Positions 44,701 through 58,500 of a stretch of 64,000 nt of DNA are shown here, piece by piece; the first letter of the stretch is position 1, and every line of letters starts with the position of its first letter. Both the position numbers and the translations under genes were made by a program. This DNA comes from Opisthorchis felineus (Eukaryota > Platyhelminthes > Trematoda > Opisthorchiida > Opisthorchiidae), in NCBI GenBank assembly GCA_004794785.1, contig SJOL01007640.1:1311456-1375455 (forward strand). Direction: 5' to 3'. The notes below the pieces were generated by a model. That model was not told the DNA's origin. It made no database searches and worked only from the letters and a program-made list of their open reading frames with translations.

Positions 44701-46451
44701 AAAGTCACCGAATGACTTCTGTTAACGAAGAAGGAGAGTGTCTACTTGTTGCTTTAATTCTAAGGCGAAAAAGTGAGCAAAAATTCCAAACGGGGGCTAA
44801 CTTTAGCTTTTCACTATGTCTACACAACAGCCTAGCTAATTTCCACACCGATAAACAGAGGACTTGCCTTCTAAAAGCGTAAAAATAGATTGTTTACTCT
44901 CTCTGCCTCTGCGAGTTACCTTGCAGCTACGTTTACTCTTGTAGAACAGGTAAGCGTCCAATAGAAGGCGCAAATGAATACAATACGAAGTATGTGAATC
45001 AGATGTCATGGCACTACTAAATAGGTAAGAGGTCAAACCTTAACTATAGCATCAACTGCGAAACCTTTTTCGAAAACAAGTCGCTCCTTTGAACCAAACT
45101 GACACTGTGAACTGTTTCCGAATTTTGGTACACACAATCAACTCTAGAATTTCAGCGATCAGACGCTATAGATCCAATCCTACGAACCCCATCTGTATGC
45201 AGTAGAACTAATAAGAGAAACCGTATGATTATCATGGCCTTGATCAGATGACCGTCAGGAAATAATCAATAATTGTCCGTCAAATAATGTTCCAATTCTT
45301 AATTGCATTTAACCTACATGTTTTGTGTCTGCGAATGGGGATAGTAAAAACAATGTAGACATGCTGAAGCATGTGCTTTCTGACTGTGTTCATGAAATGG
45401 ATTGGAAGGACAGACTGTTCCAAAGGATGCATCAGGTTAATAACTGTGCCCCAAGTTATTGCGCCAGGCACCCCTTAAGCCTGGCACTCATAGCAACCGG
45501 GTGATTCAGACCATAGCTGGTGAATTTAGACACTTCAAAAATTGAGGAGAAATCAAGAAAAATATTGGTCCTGCAACAATGTTCACAGCAATCTTCATTC
45601 TCGTGGAAAAGTATCGCATCGGTGGCTACGGTTGTGCAGTGTCACGGCACCCAAATACAATACTGGACCACATCGGCACAAGGCTACTTGCGCCAGAACT
45701 TTCAATTACTTTCCTGTCCGAAAACTTATCCTTTCGTCAACTGGTTCCTAAATTTATCAATGACATTCAACATTAGCAAACTGAAGTCAACTTTTTACTG
45801 AATTTTTACTGAACACCTACACCACTTCATATTCAAGTGTCAAACGCCCTCAAATTAACATGCGTAGCTTCACTGCGGAGCAAGCAAAAAGCTTACTTCC
45901 TAAGGAAAGGCCTCAAGTTTGAAAAGCGATGTAGTGAAAAGGGACATTGTGCTAACGCATTAGAATCATGTGTGTCCACTTCTTTAGACGCCACCCAAAA
46001 GGTCTGAATGGAAACTGAGGGCACGGGCACCACTGATATCAGCTAGCCGTTGCATCATGAAACGTATCAAACCAAACATAAAGGTCAAACGAACACCAGC
46101 CAACAGGAACTTTATAAAATAAGAATAATCGTTCAACTGTAACACTCCTTCGGTACACAGCTGCCATGCCGCCCAAAGGAAGCACGAGGATTGAGGTACT
46201 GCCAGGTTTCCAGAGTCTACACAAGAACAGTCAACGTGGCGGGTCTTATTTCGAACCACGCACCTGCCGGTCAGTAAGTTTACGCCTCAATCACAGGGCC
46301 ATCTCAAGCTTCCGGCACTAAATAAAACTACAGCAACCCAAAATGTTTCTTAGACCTTCCCTATCAATCTCAGCAATCATGCCTCCTATTCTGAGTTGGG
46401 ATCGAAGCAGCGGTTGCGCAATTGTACACGTGCATTCATTTTGGAAAGTTT

Positions 46452-46510
<59 letters not shown>

Positions 46511-49500
46511 CCCCAGATAAGTACTCTCTCTCTCAAATGGGCCACTTTGTCCCAGTCACGGAAAATTTACCACTTGACTAATGAGCAAAATTGCACATCT
46601 TCAAAGGGGACCGGAAAGTTCTGGTGATTTCGCCCATGCTACCCATAAACAGGGACAAACTTCCTTCAGAACTCAAGAAATGTAAATGTTACTAGTCGTG
46701 GCAGTTTATTTATGATTAGCTCAGGGATTCAAAGGTCGAGTTTATCTCTACTGCATTCTTCCGGTCCGTATTTCCGTTACTGTCCAGTGAGCTTGACAAT
46801 TGTGTGTAATTGCGTGTAATATAGCAGATCAGGAAACACCTCGTGAGTTCAACGGTGCTTGGCCTAGTTTCTCTGATCAACGGTAAGAACCATTCAAAGA
46901 TTGCTCAGATGTGCGGCCGGCGTACGTCCTTATGCAACCTTATCGTGCGAATCAAGATGTCCCAGCCTCTAGAAGATGAAATGATGACGGTTATGCTGAG
47001 CCGCACAAACGTCACAGGGGATTTTTGTATTGATATTAGACTGTCACCGCTCACTAGTCCTCTTAAAAATAATGAAGCAACCAAAGTTTTTGTGTTTCTT
47101 CACAGATTATGTGCGTCTCGATGAGCATGCTCTTGAATCACATTACTAGAAGAAGGCTGACTGATTATAACCTCGAACACAGACCCGAGCTTTATAGTAT
47201 AATAAAAATTAAACCTGTCGAATAAAACCCATTGCAGACAAATCCTACTTAATCATTCTCTGGCCTAACAGAATAGTCCCACCTTCTGACCGGCAAGCAA
47301 GTAGATTATCCGGAGAACTCGGGGAGTAAAACTTACAAGATGCCAGCGACTCAAGGGAGTTTCATCTAGTTTGGCGCTCCAGATTTACGCTTCGACAGCG
47401 CACATGCATACAAAGTGAAAGCTAGTCCTACTGCATTTTAAACTACTTTCGACTTCATGGGGTATCAGTGAACAGTGGCTTATTGAGGAAATTATTTCTT
47501 CTCCTTTATCGCAAACGTTTTTTAGATGCTGGGAAATCTGTGGAGACTAATCAAACGTTGAATGATGATCAGCTGCAAACTGAATTTTGGACGGCAGAAA
47601 AATACACATTGCGTTTGCTTCAAATGATGAAATGTCTCAAAGAACCGAAAATTTGGGTGCTTTGCAGCATCTAGTGCTTATTGCCTGGTGCGCGAGAATC
47701 ATATTTCGCGATGGGTTGACTGAACGAAATAACACAAAGTGTAGAATGACGCAAAAGATTCCTCGAACTAGTTAATATTCGGCTGAGAGGGTTTCAGCTG
47801 CTACACAAAAATATGAGGCTTATTATGGCTTCCACAATAAACACTGACTCCCTCCGACAGAAGTGACCAATTTGAACGGGCCCCACGGGTGATCCATTTT
47901 GAGCTATTGCTGTATATATGCGCTTATATATACATGCATGCATATATGAACAGGAGGGAATCTAGAATTCAACTGTGAGCTGAAGTCACTGATATCCGAG
48001 AGGAAAAAATTTCGTCAAAAAACAGCGCCGACTTTTAGTAATACATAGGAAGAGTCGTTTGCAAAAAAGTAAGCTATCAAGACCAGCCTGAGTAGCCTGC
48101 TTGCTGGAGGTCCTAATTTTTTGAGGCACGAAAACACCATTATATGTGTGACAAAGATATATTGGACCAGAACATCCAGAAACGTTCTGGAGGGTTGTGC
48201 TACTCGGATGTTTTTGGTAGGGCCTGCGCCATTGGCATGTCCAAAACTCTACAGAACGCGCTATGCTGAAGGTTGTCAGAAATAATAATAATATTCTGTA
48301 GGAGTTCTTCCTAATAATTGTTCAACAGGTTTAACCATGGTATACAGTAAAGCTACCCACATAATGGCAGTCGCAGATACTCCTTCTACTAAGTATGTGG
48401 AGGCATATCAGAATAAGGCAACAGAACGCATCAGTAATTGCACAGAGGATTCTCTGCTCCTGACGCAGTCAACGGCTGCGGACCGAGAGAACTACCGGGT
48501 ACAAACAGAGTCAACACCTTGCGGTTCTGAATGGAAATCAACTAAAAATACTTATATACCCAAAATAGATGGTGCCAAGCGGAATAGTAATGTTACTCTA
48601 TACACAGTCAGAAAATTGACCGCAACACAGAAAACAGTTGACAACTGACCTGTTATTGTAATAAGCGAAGTGAAGGCCAGAATGAGCAAAATGGAAACCC
48701 AAATATTCCACTGTAACGCTTCAGTTAGAAACAAAGATCCTGAATAAAGATTAACCTGTAAATAGAATGCGACAAAGTCAAGAATTGAAGTGGATGCCAC
48801 GCATTTTCAACGCATTATGAAGTAACCTTAATATCTATCGTTACAGTTTGCAGTAAGCATGCGCATTTATGCTGGCACCAGCGGACACGATAAAGAAATG
48901 AATACACGCAGATCTAGCTAGATGTCATGCCAGTGAACCAATTAAGTGAGTCTTCTTGTACATTATTGTAGCAAACGTTTGAGGCGAGATAAACCAGCAA
49001 CAAGTTCAAAAAAACACGCCACAGGTGTTGATGCTGCAATTGTTTTCTGAGCTGGTTTGATAGCTCAAAAACTATCAACGTTCTCCTCTGCATCAGTTAA
49101 AAGAGTGTTCTACCACACCAGAAATAAGTAGTACTCCTGGTCTTCTTTCCCATCTAAGCTAAATTATCAACAAGAAACGGGTCTAGATGACTGCTCACGG
49201 AAACCTGAAATCACTATCGAGTATCAAAGGAAAAATGTTTGCTTTTGAACATTATATCAAACATTGCAAAGCATTCCCATATGGAATCTCAATAGGGTGA
49301 ATTTCTGAGAGACGGGTTGGGTAGGTGTTGGGTTTTGATTTCCCGAGAGATTCAGTCAAGAAAAAACAACTTTGCTTTTACTCGCTTTCTTCAGACGACC
49401 TGAGTTTAAGTGCTACGCTCACGCTGTCAGTGTATTTCTTACATAAGAGAGAGTTATAAAATATCTTTTCTTTTGTGTGAAAACAAAACGGTTCAACTCT

Positions 49501-52500
49501 TTTATATCTTCAGCTAATAAGAACATTATTTGTTGCCAATAATAATCACCAAACATAAAAATGAGTGCTCAGTGAAAGAAGAATACCTTAAGCGGTTTCA
49601 GTGACTTTAACTAAAGACTGGATTCTTGGATGAGGAAAATCAGCAAATGGAAACAAGAGTCGAAAAGAAATGTCACCAAGCTAAAGGAAGGAGAAGCATA
49701 GATTCATTCCAGCTGGAATAAACAAAGGTTGAATTCAGTTGACTGACTTGTATATAGATGATGCTTAAAGTCATGAAGATGGATTTCGGCGAACGGTGAG
49801 CTCACCCCGACATATGTACATGTTCTGTAGATACCATAGTTTGCAATATCAATGTTTTAAGAATGAACACTATTTTTTGAATATACACACTGCCCTCCCA
49901 TAAGCAGACTAGCGCTAGTCGGTCAACTAATCACTGCGGGGGTGGCAGCAGCATTTTTGTTGATGAACTCACTGAGTTTTGTGATAAGAGAAAAAGGTAC
50001 CGAACGATCAAAATACAGAAAGAATGAAAGTCAAAAGTAACCACTCTTAATAAGATCCTACGTGACTGGCTATTCGACGAAGCACTTCGGGCCTTTCGAA
50101 AGGATCATTTTTGTGTTTGTCAATGAAAAGGTTGGTGCGAAAACTTACCGATATTTTAGTAAACACGTATAAAAGCAGGGAAAGGCCTGCAAGGTAAACT
50201 TGTATTCGAATTCCTCCAAATCTTCGCTTCATGTACTCCGGCAAAGTGCATACCTAGGGAGCTGTGACATAAAAAGAGCGAAACTCACCCCACTCGCGAT
50301 GTACACTGGCAAGAAGACCCAGCCAAGCAGCTGAAGTAGAATCGAAGCCTAAGAAAAGAGAGGAAAATAAGCAGAAATAATCAGATAAGTTGAGGTGAAA
50401 TTATGTGCAACCATTTCTTACAGAGGATTCGAAGTTTCACAGGTTAGTTCATCCATTTTTCTCGATTATGTTTGATAGGATCGACAAAATTAGAATGTGT
50501 ACTGTTGTCGATAAATGTTGCTACATGTGTTGACGGGGCCAGAATATTTTTGGTTTTTATTTGGGTCCTTATTTTGCTTTCCCAGTTCACTCTTCGTATC
50601 AAACTTATAACAACACTCCAATAAATTTTGAAGAGTCAGGCGCATTCAAATAGTCAATTGCGCAAGAAACACCGTATCGCTGCGATCCTATGGGAAAGCT
50701 ATGGTTAAGGGTACACGTCAGAGTCGTAGGCGATCCGCATGCAAACCGAAATCTTGATTTGCTATGATTGCAAAGGCAATCGGCTTTATCAACAGTAGAT
50801 GCCAAGTGATCTTAACAACCAAACAGGAATGACTTTAAACATTTCGGGATTTCATTGGGGTTGGGAGGATGGATCACCAAGCGCCAATCACAAGAAATCA
50901 CAATACACTTCGCTATAGAAGGCTGTATCATCTGTATGGAAGTGAAAAATTTAGGGAGTATTCATATACAAACAAAAGGTCACTATATTTAAAATTACCT
51001 AACGAACTACGGTAGTCTTTGATGCCATAAGTGGATCGGTTGTAAATGTTTTGCAAACTAGCTTGTTGTTTCCCACATGCTTGGATGCCTGTATGCATCT
51101 CCACGGGATTCAAATCACACCTACAAGTATTGAGTTGATTAAGCAGCCTTTCCAGATAAATAAAACATAATATGCAGAAACATCCAAACATAATCAAAAC
51201 TAAACTGTCAACTGCGTTTCTAAGAGCTTGTATCTGACTACGAGTTTTCTGCCAAACTATGCTCAATGAAGCAGTGTACTGTTTCCGAGGCGCTAGAAAA
51301 CCAGCTGCCTAAAAAACGTTTATCGAAGAGGGTGTGGCACACTGGCCACGGAATAAGCTAGATTAAACAGCTGTCTACATACTAGAACAGTACCTAATTC
51401 TTTGCATATATGGTGGATTTATTTTTTGAAATCCACACTATTTAGGGGCTTGAACATGACTAAGTTAAGTTCAGAACGATAAACTTGCACATGAAGTCGC
51501 ACCGAGGGTTGAAAAACTGATTGTACCTTTTTGTGATATGCACCCTCACTCAACACTAGAATGAGGAATTGAAAAGAAGAACCGGTGATTCATAGTGGTG
51601 GGCATTTTTGTTTACAGTATGGGAGAGAAAGCTTCCAAGTGAGCTGTGATTTAATCAGAAAAAGTCAGAAGTCAGAAAAAAGGAGAGATTGGGGATCGGT
51701 TAACGATGCGACTGACGTTTGGGGACTGTTGCAGAATTAGCCGACGGAGAATAAGTTTAAGTCTATACAAACAGTCGGAGTCATTATGCACTCGTTATGT
51801 AGCTTAGTTCAGACGACTCAATTAGGACAAATTTCCGAGACACAGATGGAGACAGAGACGAAATGCAACTGGGATATTTTCCAAATAAAAAAACGATGAG
51901 AATTAACGACAGGATGTGCGAACAAGTGTACTGCCTCAGGAACGCGCATGTAAGAACGGGTCAACATCAGAACATTGTCAAAAACTCGGTAGTACATACA
52001 TTGTAGAGAGTGGTTGAGTGCACAGTCTTGGCATTGAAACATCAAGTACAATATGCTACATAAAACAGTCATAATTAGGATATTCAATTCAGGGGAACTG
52101 CTATCATCCCTTCACATATATTAATTTATGATGAAAGTGAACGTTTATTCCTTTTTTACATGAATTGCGGTAACGCATGAACAGAAAACAATGAGGCTTC
52201 CTGCTTTTGTTTCAAAACAAGGACAATTTTCTGCGACCATATGCACACTTATTGCTAACTGGAAGATCATGTTTGAATGTAAATCAAATAAGAAAAACGG
52301 CTAATCAGTAAATGAAGCAAAAAAGCACCTCAAATGTTGCGTTCCCAAAAGATAGACCAATAGTTTGGAAACGTGTGAGACTTTACATCAGGTTGATGAA
52401 TATTCATTAAATATGTGCAACACCCACTTTAAAAGCAGCCTTAATGATAACTAGCTAGTTTCGCCAATGAAACTGGACGAATAAAGTTGTGAGACACGCT

Positions 52501-55500
52501 AACCATAGGTTTATCGCGAGTACACGTTTTTGATAACTTGAGGGCATCACTAGTGAACTATAAGATGTCGTTAGCTTCATTCACGTGTCCAATGCTTTTA
52601 GACCATCATATGCTGCCAATTCACGAACATCATCATCATGATCAGCACTGACAGCAAAACAGCAGTGACGCATACTAGTGCTAACTTGCAAATGTACGAA
52701 TATAATAACTCTTAAGTGGAATATATTCTTTATGAAACTTTTGTGTTTTCTATGCCCCGTGCATTCATCCGGCTGCAGTACAATGCAACAAAGGTGCAAA
52801 ATAAAGTGGAGCATATCATCTAAGCCGCACGTCATTGAATTGCCCGTCCAATGACAGGTTCTCGAAATTCGTCCATCCTGAGCCGTAAAGACGAGCAACC
52901 ACTTGGAATCCATACTATACTGTTTAAATTCGGTAGTGGTTCATTAGCGCTCGTTCCTCTGTTTCCTCCAGCCGCGTCGTAAGTTTAAAATACAGAAATC
53001 TGCTTCTAGTTTGGTATCGAGTTTCGTGAAGCAGCAGTTTAATCCTTAATAAAGAATCCAGAGACCATTGTACTCAACTAAACGAAACCGAAAAAGCAAC
53101 ATTGTTATCTTTTTCTCGAAAAATAAATCTGAGGACATTCATACGTTCATTGCGGGGACGATGTTTGGCAACCAGCTATCGAGTACTTGCCTGACAGACA
53201 CGAAAAACTTGAAAGTAGAATGAACATGTGAAATATGTTCTTTATGCTGCTGAGGCGTACCGTGTTGTCATAAATCGCCTTTTTAACAGTGTCATTGAAA
53301 ATAGGACATTAAAATGTACCGTCCAACTAAATAGGTGGGGAATCGAAACCGTTTTTGTAACCGCGCAAAACTGAGTTCCTGTGCAAACCAAAGAAGTGGT
53401 CAAGTGAAATAAAAAATGGACTAATAATATGAATTAGGTGCCTGTCTTTAAAGCAAAAGTCATCGCTAGTGCATGGAAAAAAGCGGGTATCACGTACCTG
53501 TGAATTATCGTTTGTCGTCGGTATTACGCTCGGCAAACAATACCTGGCTATTTCTGAACTTGTTGCATCAGCATGCAACGGTCAATTCAATTAGGCCATC
53601 ATGACATTTATAACAAGATGTTACTGCTGAGGAAATCGTTGGTAGTCATGTCGTGGGCTTGGTAATTTGATTACAAAGGTTCCGTCGCCAGTTGAAGTGG
53701 CACCAACTATGCACAGTGGATTATCGCTATGCTTGGACTATTGGCCTACACTGAACATCTAGATGAAATACGATGAAATACACTGCCAATCTATTATACA
53801 CAAGTGTTGTCACCTCAGTTAGTGAACAAACGATTTTGGCCAGACTGTTTCCTTCAGCAAACAGATCAGCGTCCTACAGTGCGTCACTTTTTTTACACAT
53901 ACCTAGAGCATTAACAGGAATGAGATTACAAAATGTCGGAATGTTTTATTTTTGTCGTCCTGACACAAGAGTAGGCATACAGCATGAAATGAATTAAAAG
54001 GTAGTCGGAGCCAACAAACGATTGAACAAAATGGGTTGATCTCTTTCAGCTCCAACGTGCAGTGAGTTTTCATCACTGACCAAGCTCATGCGTACAAACA
54101 TCTTTGAAACATACGATCAAAAATAATCAACTTGGATAGTTCACCTACTGTCCGGTCCAATTTTCGAATTTTATCCTGTTATAGAATGAGACGAAGTCCG
54201 GTATGTAGAAATTCTTTTTAGCTGCTTTGATTAGCCCCCTCTGGTAGGCGCAGTTGAAGAATATCCTAAACGAGAGATTCAGTTAAATCTCCCGTGGAAA
54301 CCTAGTTGATGTGCAAATGAGTGTATTTGTCGACATCTGTCCAGTTTGGGTTCAATAGAACATAAGGTTGATGGTAACTCGGGGACTGCGCTTACCTGAT
54401 TAGCCCCAAGAGGGGCGAAACCGATCGGGGGCTGCCGTGTGAGTAATTTCTTTCATAAAAATAAAGCTAAATTACTTGGTATGTTTTGCATCATGAGAGC
54501 TATGGTACAGAAAACAAAACTGTGAGCATCATCTAGATAAAACCAAGCTTTTCTCTGGTATCAGAGCACTGGCGTTATGTTGGGAAAGAAAGGCAGTTCA
54601 TTCGCGTAGGACGACATGGGTTACTTTCAAAGTCACTTTATACTATGAGTATACCTACGCTTTGTTTCGCTAAAATACTGTATGTAAACCGAATGTCTCG
54701 TGCGACTTATTCGCAAGGGATTATTCTTCCGCAGTTTCGTTGACAGTAGAAAGCGACCAACTCACCGTCAGTGTTTCGCTAAATTCAAGCAAACATGCTT
54801 CTCCGAGTATGTTGTTTTATGATTTTCCCTCCTGTGGGTGCCTAAACTTGTCACAATTTGTCCTAGTGTTGCTCTTATATTGCTTTAAAATTGCATCCAG
54901 GTAAAGTGACCAGCTTTAAATTGCCATGTTTCAGTAAGGAGTTGCACTCGAAGCACGAATCCACAGCGGAACGATGCCAACCTCGTGAAAGCAGAACACG
55001 GAGATTATCAGAATCAGTCAGGGTCAGACCATGACGTGTAATGGTAACTGACTCAGTGCTTATTTTAGATCAAGGTATAAATCTTGATTTTACAAAGGAG
55101 TAAATTATAAGGTAATCGTAAGAAATAACATGCTCTCCTGCACAAGTTTGTAACTACGCGTTAATCGGGAGAGTTCGTGGATCGAAGATCTTGGGCCAAA
55201 TGTCTGCTGACTACTATAAACGATCAGATCAATTCACCGTTTTTGATACGGGAAAAACTTCCAGTTGGCAGTCCTGTAATGATCCTGCAGACCATTGGTC
55301 ATGAACACGGGTGACTTGTACAAAACAATATTTGAGATAATAAAAATGATAATAATAATTACTTAGCTGCAACGCCCTTTCGGCGCAAGCTGCCATGCTA
55401 CCCGAAAAAGGCACGAGGGCTGAGATACTGCAGAGCTGTCCAAGCCTAGACAGGAGAAGTTGAGATGCAGAGGTTGGGTTTGAACCACGGAACTTTTGGT

Positions 55501-58500
55501 CAGTAAGTTTTCGCCTTAAGCACCGAGACATATCGGGCTAGAGGCAACTACAAATGCATTTTTGTGCACTGAAGCTCCAGAAGTCTGGTGGGTAGATCTC
55601 ATCTCCATCGAGAAACAGCCAGGACCTCCACAAAGTTTGATGACTTAAGATAAAACGTACTGACTATTTGTCGGCTGTCAGATGACTGTTTGCACAATTC
55701 AACGGATGGTCAGGAAAAATTTAAAACTCAAAATCGAGGTTATGAGCTGCGCAAACTGGTCGACGAAAGTTTGATTCCGTGAGTAACGGTTTGAAATTTC
55801 CAACTGTTCAATCTTTCTAAATGCATTAGCTGATCACCTTTAGGAACAAAAGTGCTCCACTGTTAAGCTCCCCGAGTTCTGATCACTTATCTATCAAGAA
55901 CACTAAAACCCTGAGTATGCAGGGGATAACATGCTACTTCGCTTACTACTTCATGCATATACGAAAAACAGTAATAAAAATGGTAGCACTATGGTTTTCG
56001 ATATTCACCTGGCACACTCAGAGTCCAAATGGCATTGGAGGTGCGAATTAGTACACTAGTAAACATGGCCGTGCGGTCGAACTACTAAATATGGCATTCA
56101 AATTCTCGTATTAGGGCTAATACATCACACAGGATTGCACCACCCGGGAAGGCATTTGAGAACTCAAACCAGTGCAATCAAGTCAGATATGGAATGGGTT
56201 TGTCTCTACCTAGCACATGCTCTCCGTTTCTGGGATCAAAACTGAGCCTCAGTTTATGTGGACTTGGTCCCTGAGTGTCACTTGGGGGTAGAAACAGTAC
56301 AAAACTTTTATGAGGCCAGCACATCCTTTCCCAAGAGCCAGTCACTATGAAGAAGCAAAAAGAAAGTTGAAGGCAGCATCTACGACGAACCGAGTGCTAG
56401 TACCACTGAAGCACAATCTGCTTTCCTCCAAACTTGGACATCTCTAGGGTTGATACATTATTCAGGCGGTTAAGTTGGGAGACTGTAACGTAACGGCGCA
56501 TCCACTGTTCGTTCAAGATTACAAATCCCGGCAAATGGGTGCCAGAAACCAATTACTTGTGTTTAGCCATCGGTGCCTTCAAAGCATTGCACTTGTATCA
56601 TGTACGCATCGGATGAACAATGTGGAAGTGCGATCGTTGCATCCTAGCAACAGGCACACTGCTGCCTACACGTTTTGCGATTATCAGGCTAATATGAACC
56701 TTCCGTCAAACTTCATCCTGGTAAGCCAGTAATCCAAATGGACACATGAACCTTATTTGACCTCCCGACCACTTTAGGAGTCAGGTGATACAACAGCACC
56801 AAAGACAATCTCTGCCAAATGCACACATCCCCAAAACGCCGGCAAACCGCCACACATGATTTCATTCTAGATATATCGAAAGCGGCGGAAAGCTTCAACG
56901 CACTGTTGAATTTTTTTGCAGTACAGGGCTTGACCACACCGCATCGTTTGCGAACGAAGTCATTACAGACAAACATCCGGACTCCATGACAAAATTCTTC
57001 ACAAGTGTGTTGAGCCAAGAGAATTGTTTTCGGTCGCCCGAAAAACAAAGCAAGATAAAACCTGGGCTTCACTGGCGTCAGCGTCAAAATTAGGGTCTTG
57101 ATGGGACTTCAAAGGCATCCAAATGCACCAAACGCAGACAGTCCTCGCACTTGTTAAAACCGGTATTCATGCAACGTAAAAAGTGAAAACAAGCCTGCTA
57201 ACCGCGTGCTTCCTACGCCGAACTTTCACTCTGTGTAGCTGTTGAATATTCGCTTGGAAGATAAAATGTTTTTATCATCAGCAGCAACCGTAAAAAGCGC
57301 GCATTTACCGTAAAATTGTTCTAGCTGCCACAGATTCGTTCACTGATGATTTGGGGAGGTGAGTTAGATAGCTGCGCATTGAAGGCGGTAGTGTATACAC
57401 AGGGCTTTGAGAAAACCTTTCACTGTGGAGATTAGGAGGGGAGCTATGCATTAAAGGCAATAGCTTGAATGCACCAGCGCCATTGAGGGCCCGACTGGGC
57501 CATGCCTGACAATGTTTCTGACAATTAATATGTCCCGTCTCGGGGTCCTCATTCAGTGTGATGGCAATGACCAACGCAAATGAGTTGGCTGGTAATGGCT
57601 TTTATACTTCACTGCTAAGTCATTGTCTGACCACCCCTGGCTCGCCTTTGCCCCTCGCATGGTTGTGCAAAAAGAGCCCTTCGAGGAAGTCGGTCGACTG
57701 GTATACGGAGCACCTGACCAAACCAGGGCAACTTATGGAGTGTGGTCAGTCCATCTGTCGTATCAATGGCGAAGTTGAAGAGGGAAGGTGAAAGAGGACA
57801 GCCTTGCCTGGCACCCTGGATGTGGTGGACTCAAGAGAGAGCTGTTCAACCGCCTTCACGCGTCCGCGGAAGTTGGTGCACGGTGCCTTAAGGAGGGTCA
57901 GAAACTTATGTAGGACACCTTTGCTACACAGACACTGCCATAGTGCCTGACGGTCCACAGAGTCAAAGGCAGCTTTCAAGTCAGAAAAAACAACCAGTGA
58001 TGACTGCTGGAAGCAGTGTCGCTGTTTCAGAATTGAAAATTTGATCGATGCAGGACGGAAGCCAGCTTGGTTTTTGCGAACCTGTCCCCTCGTGTTCAGT
58101 CAACCTTCTAAGGATAAGACCTGAGAACACCTTCGATGCCATAGCTAACAGGATGATGCCACGGTGGTTTTAACACAGCATCCGCGTACTACTTGTAAGG
58201 ACAGGAATAACTGTCAACATGTCCGGTTCTGCAGGCACCTTCTCTTGATTCTATATCACACCAGTGGGCTTTGTTAAATGGGCCATCAGGAATTCTCCGC
58301 CTTCTTTAAAAAGGTTTGGAACCAGACCGTCTGGTCCTTTTTTTCCTCACTAATATTTTGTACTTTATTTTTTCCTCCTCATCCACACTTATTCGCTATC
58401 TCAAGGGCCATAAAGTACAGCAAAAGCCCTCTTCATCTTGTTGGCCTCCGCAATTCATCAGTTGTGTCTGCCATTCTTCAGGCCTTTGACTATCCGGCGT

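Larger units (their letters stand above)
41544..48649 (-). other. Intron 6 (about 7.1 kb)
   Basis: Starts GTCAGTTGTC, ends TTCTCAG, phase 1. Contains a (TA)26 microsatellite, a SINE-like element (46110-46308) and a second tRNA-like repeat (44500-44670). The rest (41550-44490, 44680-46100, 46520-48640) shows no supportable gene. Confidence 0.88.

Noticed and set aside
46343..46627. Frames reading through YIYIYI repeats
   Set aside because: Produced by the (TA)26 microsatellite, not by protein coding.
48337..48648. 103-codon plus-strand frame next to exon 6
   Set aside because: Low-complexity hydrophilic text with no motif, on the strand opposite to the gene and in intron sequence; treated as chance.
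55229..55531. 100-codon minus-strand frame
   Set aside because: Covered by the SINE-like element and its flank.
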